A stretch of DNA of 64,000 nucleotides, taken from contig NZ_RBVY01000012.1 of assembly GCF_004000215.1 (NCBI RefSeq), forward strand, positions 1 through 64,000. Reading direction: 5' to 3'. Made by a program: the position numbers and the translations under genes. The notes under the pieces are model-generated. The model was not told where the DNA came from and did no database searches. It saw only the letters and a list, made by a program, of their open reading frames with translations. The DNA is from Nitratireductor alexandrii (lineage in GTDB: Bacteria; Pseudomonadota; Alphaproteobacteria; Rhizobiales; Rhizobiaceae). Of this stretch, positions 1-8,669 are shown piece after piece; within the stretch, counting starts at the first letter, position 1; each line of letters starts with the position of its first letter.

Positions 1-24
1 TATCAGGCCACGCCGGGTCAGTTC

Positions 25-3000
25 TCAGTGGCAATCAACACAATCTACGATAAACTTCGTGTAATCCTCGATCGATACCAGCCCACGATCCTTGGCCAGA
101 AGCATGATTGGTTGAAGCCAAGTCGCAGAAACTTCGAATGAAGTCCCAGCCCATTGCCGCAAGCCTTGGTCCTCTGACACAAGCAAAAGATCGCTTCCTG
201 CTGCGGCGAACACTGTGTCTCTCGCCGATGCACCGAGCATTTGAGAGACTTCAAAATTTCGTCCCTCCAGATCGACAGGTGGAACTGCGGTGGCCACCTT
301 ACAGTTGGCTAGTATGTCTTCGCGTTGTCGCTTCTTGTCCTCATATGCAGCCCTGTTTTGCTCGGGGGTTATCTCGATAATCGCCAAACGCCCGCCTTGC
401 CAGGTTGACATCCCCGTTTGTCGGTCAATGTTGTTTTGGGCCTCTATCTCCCGCTTTGCCAGTAATTCCAACGTTGATTGGGTAACATGAACTGGCCCGC
501 AAATCTCCGCAAGAACCGTCCACAGATGGAAGTCTGATGCTAGCGAGGCAGTTATCGGATCGAGCACGCACCCTTTCAACGACTTGGACTGAATCTGGGT
601 GATTGCCGAGTTTCGTTCCTCAAGGCTGCCAATGCACACCCGGGGCTGTATCCCAACGCCTGGAAGGCCAGCCCAGCCATCAATGGGGTCTTTACCTAGT
701 GCTTCCGCAATGAAGCAGAACGGAAGCGCGTTCTTCGCGTACTTATCAAGGATGGATTGGTCGCGATCATGTGCTGCCTTTGCGATGCGTTCCATTCCTT
801 CAAGAGGACGGTCACTTTCGAAATCAATTGAGACACGCTGCATGCCCGAGTTCATCGGGAACCGCTTGTTGAACTCCTCCATTGAGCGATGCAACAAATC
901 GACCGCCCTTGGTTTGATCCAAAGAACTTCGAATTCGATGCTCTCGTACTGAGTTGTGACCGTGAACTTTTCGCCGACAGATTTACCAAGGCATGCCTTG
1001 GCAAAGTCGCTTGAAGGTGAGTGCCGTTCAGCCTCGAAATTGTGGGCGTTCTTCTCTTCAATTCGTGCGCGACGCAGACCGTCGTGCGACTTGGTTTCGA
1101 AAACGCAGTTCTCTTGGATCGTCTCTGTTTCGGGGATGGCATCTTCAAGGCCATCGTACATCAATATCAACCCTTGGTAGGCAAGATGTACCGCTGGATC
1201 GTCCCAGTTTGCGATAAGCTCCTGATAACCAGTTTCTACTCCCCACTTCTTGTTTCCGTACTGTACCGCCAAATGACAAAGTCGCATGCGCTCGAGACTG
1301 TTCCCATCGGGGATCTTTTTCTCGAAAGCACGGAGTTTGTTTCGAATCTCCTTCAAGCGGTTTTGGAGTTGCCACAGTCCCATTCTGGTTATCTGCATCT
1401 CCAGATCGTCGGATTCTGCACGCAAATACGCATCAAGGTGCTTCTCGACGTCAGACGCGCCGGAGTTGACCGCAAGAATAGCACGAGCCCTCAGAAACCA
1501 AACATTCTCCGAGAGTTCCGGAGGAAACTCCTCCATCAGAGTTACTGCTTTTCTATGCCTTTGACTTGTCACCAGCGCGGATAAAAGCAAGCGAAGTGCC
1601 TCGCTGTCGTGCTGCGAAGAAACGTAACCGTCAAGAAGCTCTGAGATTTGATCGAAGCACTCAAGGAATCTGCATTCGGTCGCCAGCTCTATTCGCTCCG
1701 CCATCGTCACAGCAGATGGAAGGTCGCCAATAATTTCTGTGACCTTGGCCTTTGCCAGCTCCTCATTTCCACTGATCCGCAGAACCCGCGCCTGCAATAT
1801 CTTAACGCGTATTGAGTTGGGAAACTCTTCTGCCGCGCGCTCGCATCTTTGGACGGCCGTTGCCCAATCTCCGGAAATAGAGAGTGCGGACAGCTCGGCG
1901 GATAAGAGCATTAACCTGTGCTCTTCACTCCATTTCGAAGAATCTACTGCTTCAACCTTTTCCAAGGCTTCTTCTGGCCCAGTGGTTCGAGCGCAGGCCT
2001 CGATCCGCAGCGAAATTATTTCCGGCTGGTCACTCGCCGGATCGAGAAGTTCTAAGATCCGACCAAAATCTCGTTCTTCATGAGCAATGATGGCCAACTG
2101 CAACCCAAGTGCGCTATCCTGCGGATGCTTCTCAAGCCCAATTTCCAGAACCTGTTTTGCCTGGTCAATCTTGTCGACAAGTCTCGATGCGACCCCTGCA
2201 TTGTGTATGGTTGCCATCGAAAATCTGGAGCGTCTCGATATGCAGGCCTGCGCGAGATAGTCCGCCGCCAAATTTAGATCTGCGAACTTGGGAAAGTCGG
2301 TGTTTCCGCCCTGCGCACTGGCCGCATTGCCACGGATCTCAAGTTCTAGCACCGCGTCTGCCCAGTTCAATCGAGTCTGTTCGTCTGACGGGTCGAGATC
2401 GTACGCCTCGATTGCTAGCTTAGTCCACGTCGGGTCGTCACGATTCCGCATGGCCTGACAGTGCGCAGCTTTGACAGAAGGGCGCGCCAAAAGGTCGTCA
2501 GGCAGTCCGGCCAAGAGTTCTGCGCTCGGGTCGAAGCTGCGAGCTTGGATCAAGACGGTAGCCGCAACCTCATCAGTTGTATCAGTGTCAAATGCTTCTT
2601 GCGCCAGTTCAGCAGCTCTCCCGTAATCACCTCTCAGAAGCTTCGAAGTTGCGAGATTACGTTTGGCCGATTTGTGGTCAGGACAAATATCAAAGGCGTG
2701 GTCGATTAGAGAAAACGCTTCAGTATCATCACCGACCTTGAGCGCCGACGACGCGAGCCCGATGAGAATTCTGTACTTCTCGGAAGGAGACGCGGTTTCC
2801 CATTCACTTTCTCGCAGATTGGCCAATCGATTCCGACCAGCGTCCACTTCTCCACTTTCAACCATCTCAACAAAGATGGTGATTTTCGTGTGCAGAGGGG
2901 AGCTTTCGTTTTCCAACCGAGCATCAAAGGCGGGCGCCCGAACCTCACTTCGCGGGTCAGGTAGAGATGCAGAAGCTCTTTCTTGTCGGAGTTCTTCGAT

Positions 3001-3522
3001 GGAAACTCTGATTTTTTCAAGTTCGGTCTTGGTGTAGGGGTCCCATGTTGGGTCGATCTTTTCCCAAACATCTGAGTGCTGCGAAGCGTGCTCTTGAAAT
3101 TGGTCCCATCCCCAGACCGATACCGAAAATGCGTGGTCAGTTTTTTTGAGTTCGTCTGTTATCGTTCTTGCGACTTTCTGGATGTTCGCGTCGCGTCTCG
3201 CGGTAGTGACCAGTATGTACTCAGAAATTTTTGGTTCGAACGACTTCGCTTTCTCAACCTCCTCTCGAAGTTCAGTTTCGGAAACCCCTTCGTCCATCTT
3301 CTGTTTGCACTGGACCCCCACCCAATGCTCCCCGTCTCGTTGCCCATACACATCGACGCCATGCTGTGACTGTCCTTGCCGACCGTTTTTCTCGGTCGCT
3401 GGGTCTTTGAGTTCGGAGCGGAACAGGAGCCATGCGTGATGCTCGAATTCTTGCCATGTCTCTGGTTTTGGAAGCGAACGATTAGATAAAGTCACGGTAG
3501 CCTCAAAACCGATGTTTCTCAC
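25..3522 (-). CDS. Giant PD-(D/E)XK / TPR / GreA-B-like / PIN-like multidomain protein, probable conflict or defence protein
   Basis: 1165 residues. Residues 20-160 look like an Mrr-type restriction nuclease fold: an acidic helix near E26, then D57 in GVDVYG and the VQCKQK strand (Q71, K73), the usual D...QxK arrangement. Residues about 200-800 are degenerate alpha-helical TPR-like repeats. Residues about 815-870 resemble the C-terminal domain of GreA/GreB (core FAKACLGKSVGEKF). Residues about 985-1135 look PIN-like, opening with VLD and closing with DLLLVSEDQGLR. The order matches what is known as a PIN-TPR-GreABC architecture, here with an extra N-terminal nuclease. The start at 3522 is GTG; a second in-frame GTG at 3495 has a better ribosome site (GAGG five bases upstream) and may be the true start. 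Role in defence or RNA/transcription cutting is inferred; the domains are read by eye. Complete gene, no frameshift. Confidence 0.75.
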   Translation of the reverse strand: MRNIGFEATVTLSNRSLPKPETWQEFEHHAWLLFRSELKDPATEKNGRQGQSQHGVDVYGQRDGEHWVGVQCKQKMDEGVSETELREEVEKAKSFEPKISEYILVTTARRDANIQKVARTITDELKKTDHAFSVSVWGWDQFQEHASQHSDVWEKIDPTWDPYTKTELEKIRVSIEELRQERASASLPDPRSEVRAPAFDARLENESSPLHTKITIFVEMVESGEVDAGRNRLANLRESEWETASPSEKYRILIGLASSALKVGDDTEAFSLIDHAFDICPDHKSAKRNLATSKLLRGDYGRAAELAQEAFDTDTTDEVAATVLIQARSFDPSAELLAGLPDDLLARPSVKAAHCQAMRNRDDPTWTKLAIEAYDLDPSDEQTRLNWADAVLELEIRGNAASAQGGNTDFPKFADLNLAADYLAQACISRRSRFSMATIHNAGVASRLVDKIDQAKQVLEIGLEKHPQDSALGLQLAIIAHEERDFGRILELLDPASDQPEIISLRIEACARTTGPEEALEKVEAVDSSKWSEEHRLMLLSAELSALSISGDWATAVQRCERAAEEFPNSIRVKILQARVLRISGNEELAKAKVTEIIGDLPSAVTMAERIELATECRFLECFDQISELLDGYVSSQHDSEALRLLLSALVTSQRHRKAVTLMEEFPPELSENVWFLRARAILAVNSGASDVEKHLDAYLRAESDDLEMQITRMGLWQLQNRLKEIRNKLRAFEKKIPDGNSLERMRLCHLAVQYGNKKWGVETGYQELIANWDDPAVHLAYQGLILMYDGLEDAIPETETIQENCVFETKSHDGLRRARIEEKNAHNFEAERHSPSSDFAKACLGKSVGEKFTVTTQYESIEFEVLWIKPRAVDLLHRSMEEFNKRFPMNSGMQRVSIDFESDRPLEGMERIAKAAHDRDQSILDKYAKNALPFCFIAEALGKDPIDGWAGLPGVGIQPRVCIGSLEERNSAITQIQSKSLKGCVLDPITASLASDFHLWTVLAEICGPVHVTQSTLELLAKREIEAQNNIDRQTGMSTWQGGRLAIIEITPEQNRAAYEDKKRQREDILANCKVATAVPPVDLEGRNFEVSQMLGASARDTVFAAAGSDLLLVSEDQGLRQWAGTSFEVSATWLQPIMLLAKDRGLVSIEDYTKFIVDCVDCH

Positions 3523-3794
3523 GTATCATGCGGTGTTTTGCTTTAGAGGCCACAATATATGGTGCGCGAAGTCTCATAGCAACTACACAACCACGGCGTG
3601 AATTCCAGATATTGGTGAATGACACACATTGATCAGCTGACTGATGGCTGCCGCGGAGTGTCAGTGCAATAGCACATCAGGAACATCGGCGCGCTCGAGC
3701 TTGCGCCGTCTCTAGCACGAACCGGCGGGGTGTGCTGCCCAAGCAGTAACGATAATGGCCCACCCTATCAACACCGATCACACCGAGATTCTGC

Positions 3795-5249
3795 TCACTC
3801 TCCATCATCGAAGTAAGACTTCGCGGATGGATGGTCACGGAGTTGATCGGGCCTGTAAGGCCTCATTTCTCCGACATGCGAAACCAGCGCAGCTTCGAGG
3901 CGCTCGATGACTGATGGATGGAGAGGGAAAGCGGCGCTCACTTCGCGCGGCGCAACCGGCCACCGGCGCCGGATTGGACCATACGCGAACATGAATGTCT
4001 CCTCGTGCTGCATGCCTGTCGGATCCGACATGACATAGAGCTTGTTGTCGTTAATCTGGACGTCAGGCACGCATTCCTTCAGTTCTTCAAGCATCCATCC
4101 TAGCGCGATGTCGCTGAGACGGGACTCCGGTTCCGGGTAGCTGCCGCCAACGTCGCTGTGGCAACCGGCGAACCAGACCTGTTTCAACCACGGCGGGTTG
4201 CGGCCTTCAGTCTTCTTCGCTTCTGCCGCCATCGCCCATTTCACACGGGGAAAGTTCTTGCGCTGCTCGTCTATTGCGAGGGCATGACGAGCGTGGCCGA
4301 CATCGGAATCGAGCCACTGATCATAGTTCTCCAGGTTCCACTTGGCGTAGTGACCGTATTTCCAGATCGAGGGCCAATCGGAGAGACGGGACAGCTTGAG
4401 GGGCTTCATCTCGTCTGGTGAGAAGTACTTCCACTGCGACCACTTCAGCTTCGCGTACCAGAATCCGATGAGACCTAGAAGGCCGAGGAGCGGCAACCAG
4501 ACATACCAGGGCCAGGAGAACCAGAGTGCCGCGCCGAAGGCTGCGCAAAGCGCGAACACGACGACACCGGCCAGAAGACTTACCTGTGCGTTCCCGAGTG
4601 CGGCGACCGTGTCGAAGACGCCAATGAACGTAGGCTGTACATTGCCTTGAACGTCCTCGTCCGCACCCGGCACGAAGCTTCCGTACTTTTGCCGGAAGCG
4701 GCGGCCCAGTTCCTCGCGACGTTCATAGTAGGGCTTCCGGCCACGGGGGTAACCGTTGCCATGATTGTAGACGAAGTTTACGGCGTCACTCGCGATCTTC
4801 CTGAGTCTCGGACCGAAGCGCGGAACTGGCGATCCGTCCGGCATCTTTGTGGGGACACCGCAGAGGTTCATCACGTTGGCAACGGCACGAACAGTGTAGG
4901 CGCCTCTCGAAAACCCGAAGAGCAGGATACGGTCACCTGGCTCGTAGTAGGAGATGATCTTTTCGTAGCAATCGATGACATTTTCGTCGATCCCGGTCCC
5001 GACAGCGGCCGACAGGATGTTCCTGATCCGCCGGAGCGTGAAACCGCCCACCTCTCCCGCACCAAGACCGGCGTCGTAGAAGCAGACCTGTTCCTTCGGG
5101 TCGATCGGTGAGGAAGGTCCGGGACGCATCGCGCGGTATATCTTGTAGACGTTCGAGAGTCGCTGGTCGGGTCGCAACCCTCCGACCTGGCCGGTTCCGT
5201 CGGAAAAGATGAGGATGTTTTTGGGCATGCTCGCGGGCCTGTTGTTCAT
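3795..5249 (-). CDS. DUF2235 alpha/beta-hydrolase with two central membrane segments
   Basis: About 484 residues from the ATG at 5249; the frame stays open to a GTG at 5315 and another ATG lies at 5228. The N-terminus NILIFSDGTG and the nucleophile elbow GFSRGAYTVR (Ser about 114) are hallmarks of DUF2235, the family of Tle1-like phospholipases. The likely acid is the Asp of FDTVAALG and the likely His is in CHSDVGGSYPE. About residues 222-265 form two hydrophobic helices, which would place the enzyme in the membrane. No type VI secretion gene is nearby, so a secreted T6SS effector is not supported. It follows the multidomain nuclease gene on the same strand after about 270 bases and is next to ArdC, so a defence or membrane-damage role is possible but unproven. 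Confidence 0.8.
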   Translation of the reverse strand: MNNRPASMPKNILIFSDGTGQVGGLRPDQRLSNVYKIYRAMRPGPSSPIDPKEQVCFYDAGLGAGEVGGFTLRRIRNILSAAVGTGIDENVIDCYEKIISYYEPGDRILLFGFSRGAYTVRAVANVMNLCGVPTKMPDGSPVPRFGPRLRKIASDAVNFVYNHGNGYPRGRKPYYERREELGRRFRQKYGSFVPGADEDVQGNVQPTFIGVFDTVAALGNAQVSLLAGVVVFALCAAFGAALWFSWPWYVWLPLLGLLGLIGFWYAKLKWSQWKYFSPDEMKPLKLSRLSDWPSIWKYGHYAKWNLENYDQWLDSDVGHARHALAIDEQRKNFPRVKWAMAAEAKKTEGRNPPWLKQVWFAGCHSDVGGSYPEPESRLSDIALGWMLEELKECVPDVQINDNKLYVMSDPTGMQHEETFMFAYGPIRRRWPVAPREVSAAFPLHPSVIERLEAALVSHVGEMRPYRPDQLRDHPSAKSYFDDGE

Positions 5250-5569
5250 TATTTGTTCTAGTATCGTAGAGTCGGTCCAATGCGTCAACGCTTCCGCCCA
5301 AAACCTGTTCTGCACCGTGCGTTCATGGATTCAGGCAAGAGGGTTCATCGCTCTCCATGAGCCGGAATATCAGCAATTCGACCGAGAAATTGGCGTCGGT
5401 CGATGAAAGTGAAAGCTGGCCCTCGGTCCTGTCGGATCCGGGGAAGGCGGGAAAGGGTCGGGCGGGGTTCCGGCCGGAGCCTGCTGTCCGCTTAGGTATG
5501 GCCTCACGTGAACGTTCTCCGATCTGCGCGCGGGGACCCGCGCGCTCCCTCAGACATTGGAGACCACTC

Positions 5570-6490
5570 ATGGCCAAGTCCAAATTCAGGTTCGATGCCG
5601 CGGCATCGATCACCGACGAACTCGTCCGCATTATCGACCGGGGCGTGCTGCCCTGGCGCAAGCCCTGGACCGTCGGCGGCAGTTCGGTGCCGCTCCGGCA
5701 GACCGGTGAGCCCTACCAGGGTATCAACAATTTTCTCCTGACCATGCGCACGCAGATGGCGGGGTACACCTCGCCCTACTGGATGACGCTCAGGCAGGCG
5801 AATGCCTTGGAGGCCAAGGTCATCAAGGGCTCGAAATCCTCCGTCGTCGTCTACTACGGCACCGCCGAGCGCGGGCGTGACAACAATGCCCACGACGACG
5901 AGGCGGACGCCGACGATGCCAAATCCATCCCCTTCATGAAATCCTACCGGGTCTTCAACGCGGACCAGATCGAGGGCCTCGATGCGAAATTCCATCCCGA
6001 CCCGCCAGAAGCACAAGTGTATCCCGAACGCGCGGCGATCCCGCACATGCAGACCTTCTTCGAGGCCATCGGTGCCGTGGTCAGTTTCTCGGGGCGCGAG
6101 GCTTGCTATGTCCCGGCCCTCGACAAGATCTACATGCCGCCGATCGAACTTTTCGAGGATCCGCGGAACTTCTACGCGGTCTGGGGCCATGAACTTGGTC
6201 ATTGGACGAAACCCCGGCATCGTCTGAACCGGAGTTACGGCGACGCGCGGTTCGGCAACACCGCCTATGCCCGCGAGGAGATCGTGGCCGAGCTCTGCAC
6301 GGTGTTTCTCGGGCAGAAGCTCGGGTTCTCCGCGTATACGCTGGAACTGAGCGCGGCCTATCTCGACAGCTGGCTCCACGTGCTCCGCTCCGACAAGCGG
6401 GCGATCTTCAAGCATGCGGCGGACGCGCAGCGCGCCTGCGACTACCTCGTCGCTGCCTCGGAGGCGGGGCAGGGGGAGCGGGCCGCGTGA
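5570..6490 (+). CDS. ArdC-like antirestriction protein / zincin metallopeptidase
   Basis: 306 residues from the ATG at 5570; the frame is open further upstream but that part has no family similarity. Residues 1-130 match the ArdC N-terminal ssDNA-binding domain (PWRKPW near residue 28, then YQGINNF). Residues 155-300 are a zincin-like peptidase with HELGH at 207-211 and a downstream REEIVAEL that supplies the third metal ligand (about E237). ArdC proteins of conjugative plasmids coat incoming single-stranded DNA and protect it from host restriction. It is the first gene of the plus-strand maintenance block, and the same mobile block also carries a methylase-helicase. Confidence 0.88.
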   Translation: MAKSKFRFDAAASITDELVRIIDRGVLPWRKPWTVGGSSVPLRQTGEPYQGINNFLLTMRTQMAGYTSPYWMTLRQANALEAKVIKGSKSSVVVYYGTAERGRDNNAHDDEADADDAKSIPFMKSYRVFNADQIEGLDAKFHPDPPEAQVYPERAAIPHMQTFFEAIGAVVSFSGREACYVPALDKIYMPPIELFEDPRNFYAVWGHELGHWTKPRHRLNRSYGDARFGNTAYAREEIVAELCTVFLGQKLGFSAYTLELSAAYLDSWLHVLRSDKRAIFKHAADAQRACDYLVAASEAGQGERAA

Positions 6491-6579
6491 AGCGGTGAGC
6501 CGTTTCGGCGGACCCGGCGCCGAAAGAGAAAGAGGGCCCTGGGTCGGGTGGTTTCCCCACATCCGGAAAGGACAGACAC

Positions 6580-6969
6580 ATGCACCACACCGATCCCGCA
6601 GAGCCTCCCACGCCCGACGCCGGCGTCATCGCCGCCCAGAACGACGCGTTCCGCAGGTTTGCCTGCCTCGGCATTGCGCCAGATCAGCCGATCCAGGGCC
6701 GCCTCCATGTCACCCGATCGCTCATGGAGGCCGGTGACGGTTTCATGGCCGAGGCAGTAAAGGCCACGGGCGACTTCGACACCTTCGCGCCCGAGAACGA
6801 TCCCGCGGGCTGGCACGATTTCGGGGCGGTGACGATCCGGAGCGAGACCGTGTTCTGGAAAATCGACTTGTACGAAACGGACTCCGATTTCCGCTACGGG
6901 GCGGAAGCACCCGACAATCCCGAGACCACCATCCGCGTGCTGACGATCATGATGGCGCACGACTGGTAA
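6580..6969 (+). CDS. DUF3768 domain protein
   Basis: 129 residues. The segment with NDPAGWHDFGAVTI followed by VFWKIDLYE is the typical core of DUF3768, a small plasmid- and ICE-associated family of unknown function common in Alphaproteobacteria. It starts with ATG after the leader AAAGGACAGAC (6567-6577), a ribosome-site word repeated in front of other genes of this block. The insertion sequence begins about 50 bases after its stop, so its original downstream neighbour was probably parB. Confidence 0.8.
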   Translation: MHHTDPAEPPTPDAGVIAAQNDAFRRFACLGIAPDQPIQGRLHVTRSLMEAGDGFMAEAVKATGDFDTFAPENDPAGWHDFGAVTIRSETVFWKIDLYETDSDFRYGAEAPDNPETTIRVLTIMMAHDW

Positions 6970-7028
6970 GGGCAGGAGACGCCTGCCGAGCAGTGAGAGG
7001 CCCGCTGACCCTGGAAGAGGGAAAGATG

Positions 7029-7040
7029 CCGTAATGGGGC
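7029..7040 (+). repeat. Left subterminal inverted repeat of the IS1111-type element
   Basis: CCGTAATGGGGC, exactly the reverse complement of 8568-8579. The match does not extend beyond 12 bases on either side. Confidence 0.7.
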
Positions 7041-7175
7041 TGTCGGCGAATCGAACACGTTTCGCTTGTCTGTCAGGATGACTTGAAGTGCCGTTGCCCT
7101 TGATGCGCCTGCAGCGCGTCTACGAGGTCGTATGTCTCCATGCGCCTCAATTCCTGAGAATAGAAGGGCAACGAC

Positions 7176-8207
7176 ATGAATGTATTTATCGGATTGGACG
7201 TTTCACTGGCAAGCACTGCGATTTGTGTGCTGGGGCCGCAGGGGAGGGTTGTCGACGAATTGCAGGCGGCCAGCGAGCCTGAGGCCCTGGTGCACGCGAT
7301 CGGCTCACTGCCGTATGAGATTGAGGCGATTGGGCTCGAAGCCGGACCGCTATCCCAATGGCTGAGCAAGGGGATGGAAGAGGACGGATTTGACGTCGTC
7401 TTGATGGAAACCCGTTTGGTAAAAGCCGCCTTGAAAGCAATGCCTATCAAGACCGACAGACGCGATGCCCAGGGGATTGCGCGACTGCTGCAAATGGGTT
7501 GGTACCGGCCGGTGCACCGCAAATCCGTGTCCTCCCAGGAAATCCGCGCTTTGCTGACGGCGCGAAAGTCTCTTCAGCAGGCGATTATCAACATCGAACT
7601 CTCAATGAGAGGTGTTCTCAGGAACTTTGGCCTGAAGCTCGGACACGTCACCCGCATCAGATACGATGACCGGGTGAGAGAACTGGTTGCCGAGAACAAA
7701 ATCCTGTCCGCCTCGGCGTCGACGCTTCTGCGTGCCCGGGAGCAGTTGTGGGCCGAGCTGGCGGCGTTGGACACGATGATCACTGGGTTGGCAAAGCACG
7801 ACGATGTATGCCGCCTGATGACGACGATGCCGGGTGTCGGCCCAATCGTTGCTCTGACCGTAAGATCCGCGATCGATGACCCGACCCGCTTCGCGCGATC
7901 GAAAGACGTTGGTCCGTGGGCGGGTTTGACGCCGAGGCGCACTCAATCGGGGGAAATGGATATCGTAGGACAGATCACCAAAACCGGCGATCGCGGCCTA
8001 CGCACGGCTCTGTATCAGGCGGCGATGATCCTGATGCATCGAGGCGCTCCGAACTGGCTCCAGGCCTGGGGACGTAGAGTCGCACACAGGCGCGGATCGA
8101 AGAGAGCCCTGATTGCTCTCGCTCGACGAATTGGAGTTGTATTGCACCGCATGTGGATCGACGGAACGCCGTTTCGCTACACGCAGAGCTCCGGCGCAAT
8201 AGCCTGA
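7176..8207 (+). CDS. IS110-family (IS1111 group) DEDD transposase
   Basis: 343 residues, full length for the family. The N-terminal RuvC-like DEDD domain shows D8 (IGLDVS), E55 (GLEAGP) and D94/D97 (KTDRRDAQGIA). The C-terminal Tnp_IS116/110 domain has the MPGVGPIVA helix-hairpin-helix and the conserved TQSG segment with the catalytic Ser at about residue 257. The gene is intact, so the element may be active. It interrupts an otherwise continuous plus-strand block of maintenance genes. These recombinases act together with a structured RNA encoded in the element's non-coding end. Confidence 0.95.
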   Translation: MNVFIGLDVSLASTAICVLGPQGRVVDELQAASEPEALVHAIGSLPYEIEAIGLEAGPLSQWLSKGMEEDGFDVVLMETRLVKAALKAMPIKTDRRDAQGIARLLQMGWYRPVHRKSVSSQEIRALLTARKSLQQAIINIELSMRGVLRNFGLKLGHVTRIRYDDRVRELVAENKILSASASTLLRAREQLWAELAALDTMITGLAKHDDVCRLMTTMPGVGPIVALTVRSAIDDPTRFARSKDVGPWAGLTPRRTQSGEMDIVGQITKTGDRGLRTALYQAAMILMHRGAPNWLQAWGRRVAHRRGSKRALIALARRIGVVLHRMWIDGTPFRYTQSSGAIA

Positions 8208-8567
8208 GCGAGACGTTCCAAGGCTTTTCGAGACGGAGGTATGAGCTGCACCTGACTACAGGTACGTCGAGGTCCCTTGCCGGGACGAGGTTCCTGGAGA
8301 TGCCGCAGGCCCGCTGGTTATCAGCTAGCGCTGAATACGCGGGAAAGATGGGCACCCAGGGACCAGAATTGAACCAGGCATAGAGTGGCGGCCGATGGCT
8401 GACTACGGACGGAAGAGCGAAGCCCGGACAGGGGGTACCCTTAAGTACTGACGTGCGGTTGCAGTGAAAAAGAAAAAGTAGGCTTTTGAATCTGTGTCTT
8501 ACAACCGGTGAAGAATGAGTTCTTCGCCGGAGTTCTTGACTTGCCCGATACCCTTGACAGAGGCCCG
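8208..8567 (+). ncRNA. Candidate bridge RNA / seekRNA region of the IS
   Basis: About 360 non-coding bases between the transposase stop and the right inverted repeat. In IS1111-group elements the targeting RNA is known to be encoded in the right non-coding end, and this end is more than twice as long as the left one. The RNA boundaries and fold were not computed; the call rests on position, length and family. Confidence 0.4.
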
Positions 8568-8592
8568 CCCCATTACGGAAGCGGGCCTTTTG
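8563..8592 (+). terminator. Rho-independent terminator-like hairpin at the right IS junction
   Basis: GGCCCGC (8563-8569) pairs with GCGGGCC (8582-8588), followed by TTTT (8589-8592). The 12-base loop contains most of the right inverted repeat of the IS. A similar left half, GGCCCGC at 6999-7005, precedes the IS, so the original target may itself have been such a hairpin. Confidence 0.55.
8568..8579 (+). repeat. Right subterminal inverted repeat of the IS1111-type element
   Basis: GCCCCATTACGG, reverse complement of 7029-7040. It lies in the loop of the terminator-like hairpin. Confidence 0.7.
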
Positions 8593-8669
8593 TCGGGTTG
8601 GTCCCCGACCTCGGGGATCGGTCCCGCGGCTCGCCCGTGGAGACCTGACCCTCAAGAGAAGGACAGACC

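Larger units (their letters stand above)
7022..8582 (+). mobile_element. IS110-family insertion sequence, IS1111 subgroup (proposed ends)
   Basis: A DEDD transposase gene (7176-8207) is flanked by a perfect 12-bp inverted repeat, 7029-7040 and 8568-8579. IS1111-group elements are known to have subterminal inverted repeats of about this length, with roughly 7 bases outside on the left and 3 on the right; the stated ends use that rule and may be off by a few bases. The left non-coding end is about 150 bases and the right about 375. The flanks both show the word AGAGGCCCGC (6996-7005 and 8560-8569), consistent with insertion in or beside a GC-rich stem-loop. No target-site duplication is expected for this family. 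Confidence 0.7.

Noticed and set aside
3795-5249. Type VI secretion effector
   Set aside because: The DUF2235 family fits, but no VgrG, Hcp, chaperone or immunity gene is present in the window.
6996-8569. Target-site duplication of the IS from the shared word AGAGGCCCGC
   Set aside because: IS110-family elements usually make no simple duplication, and the copies lie at unequal distances from the inverted repeats; the shared word is better read as target-like sequence.
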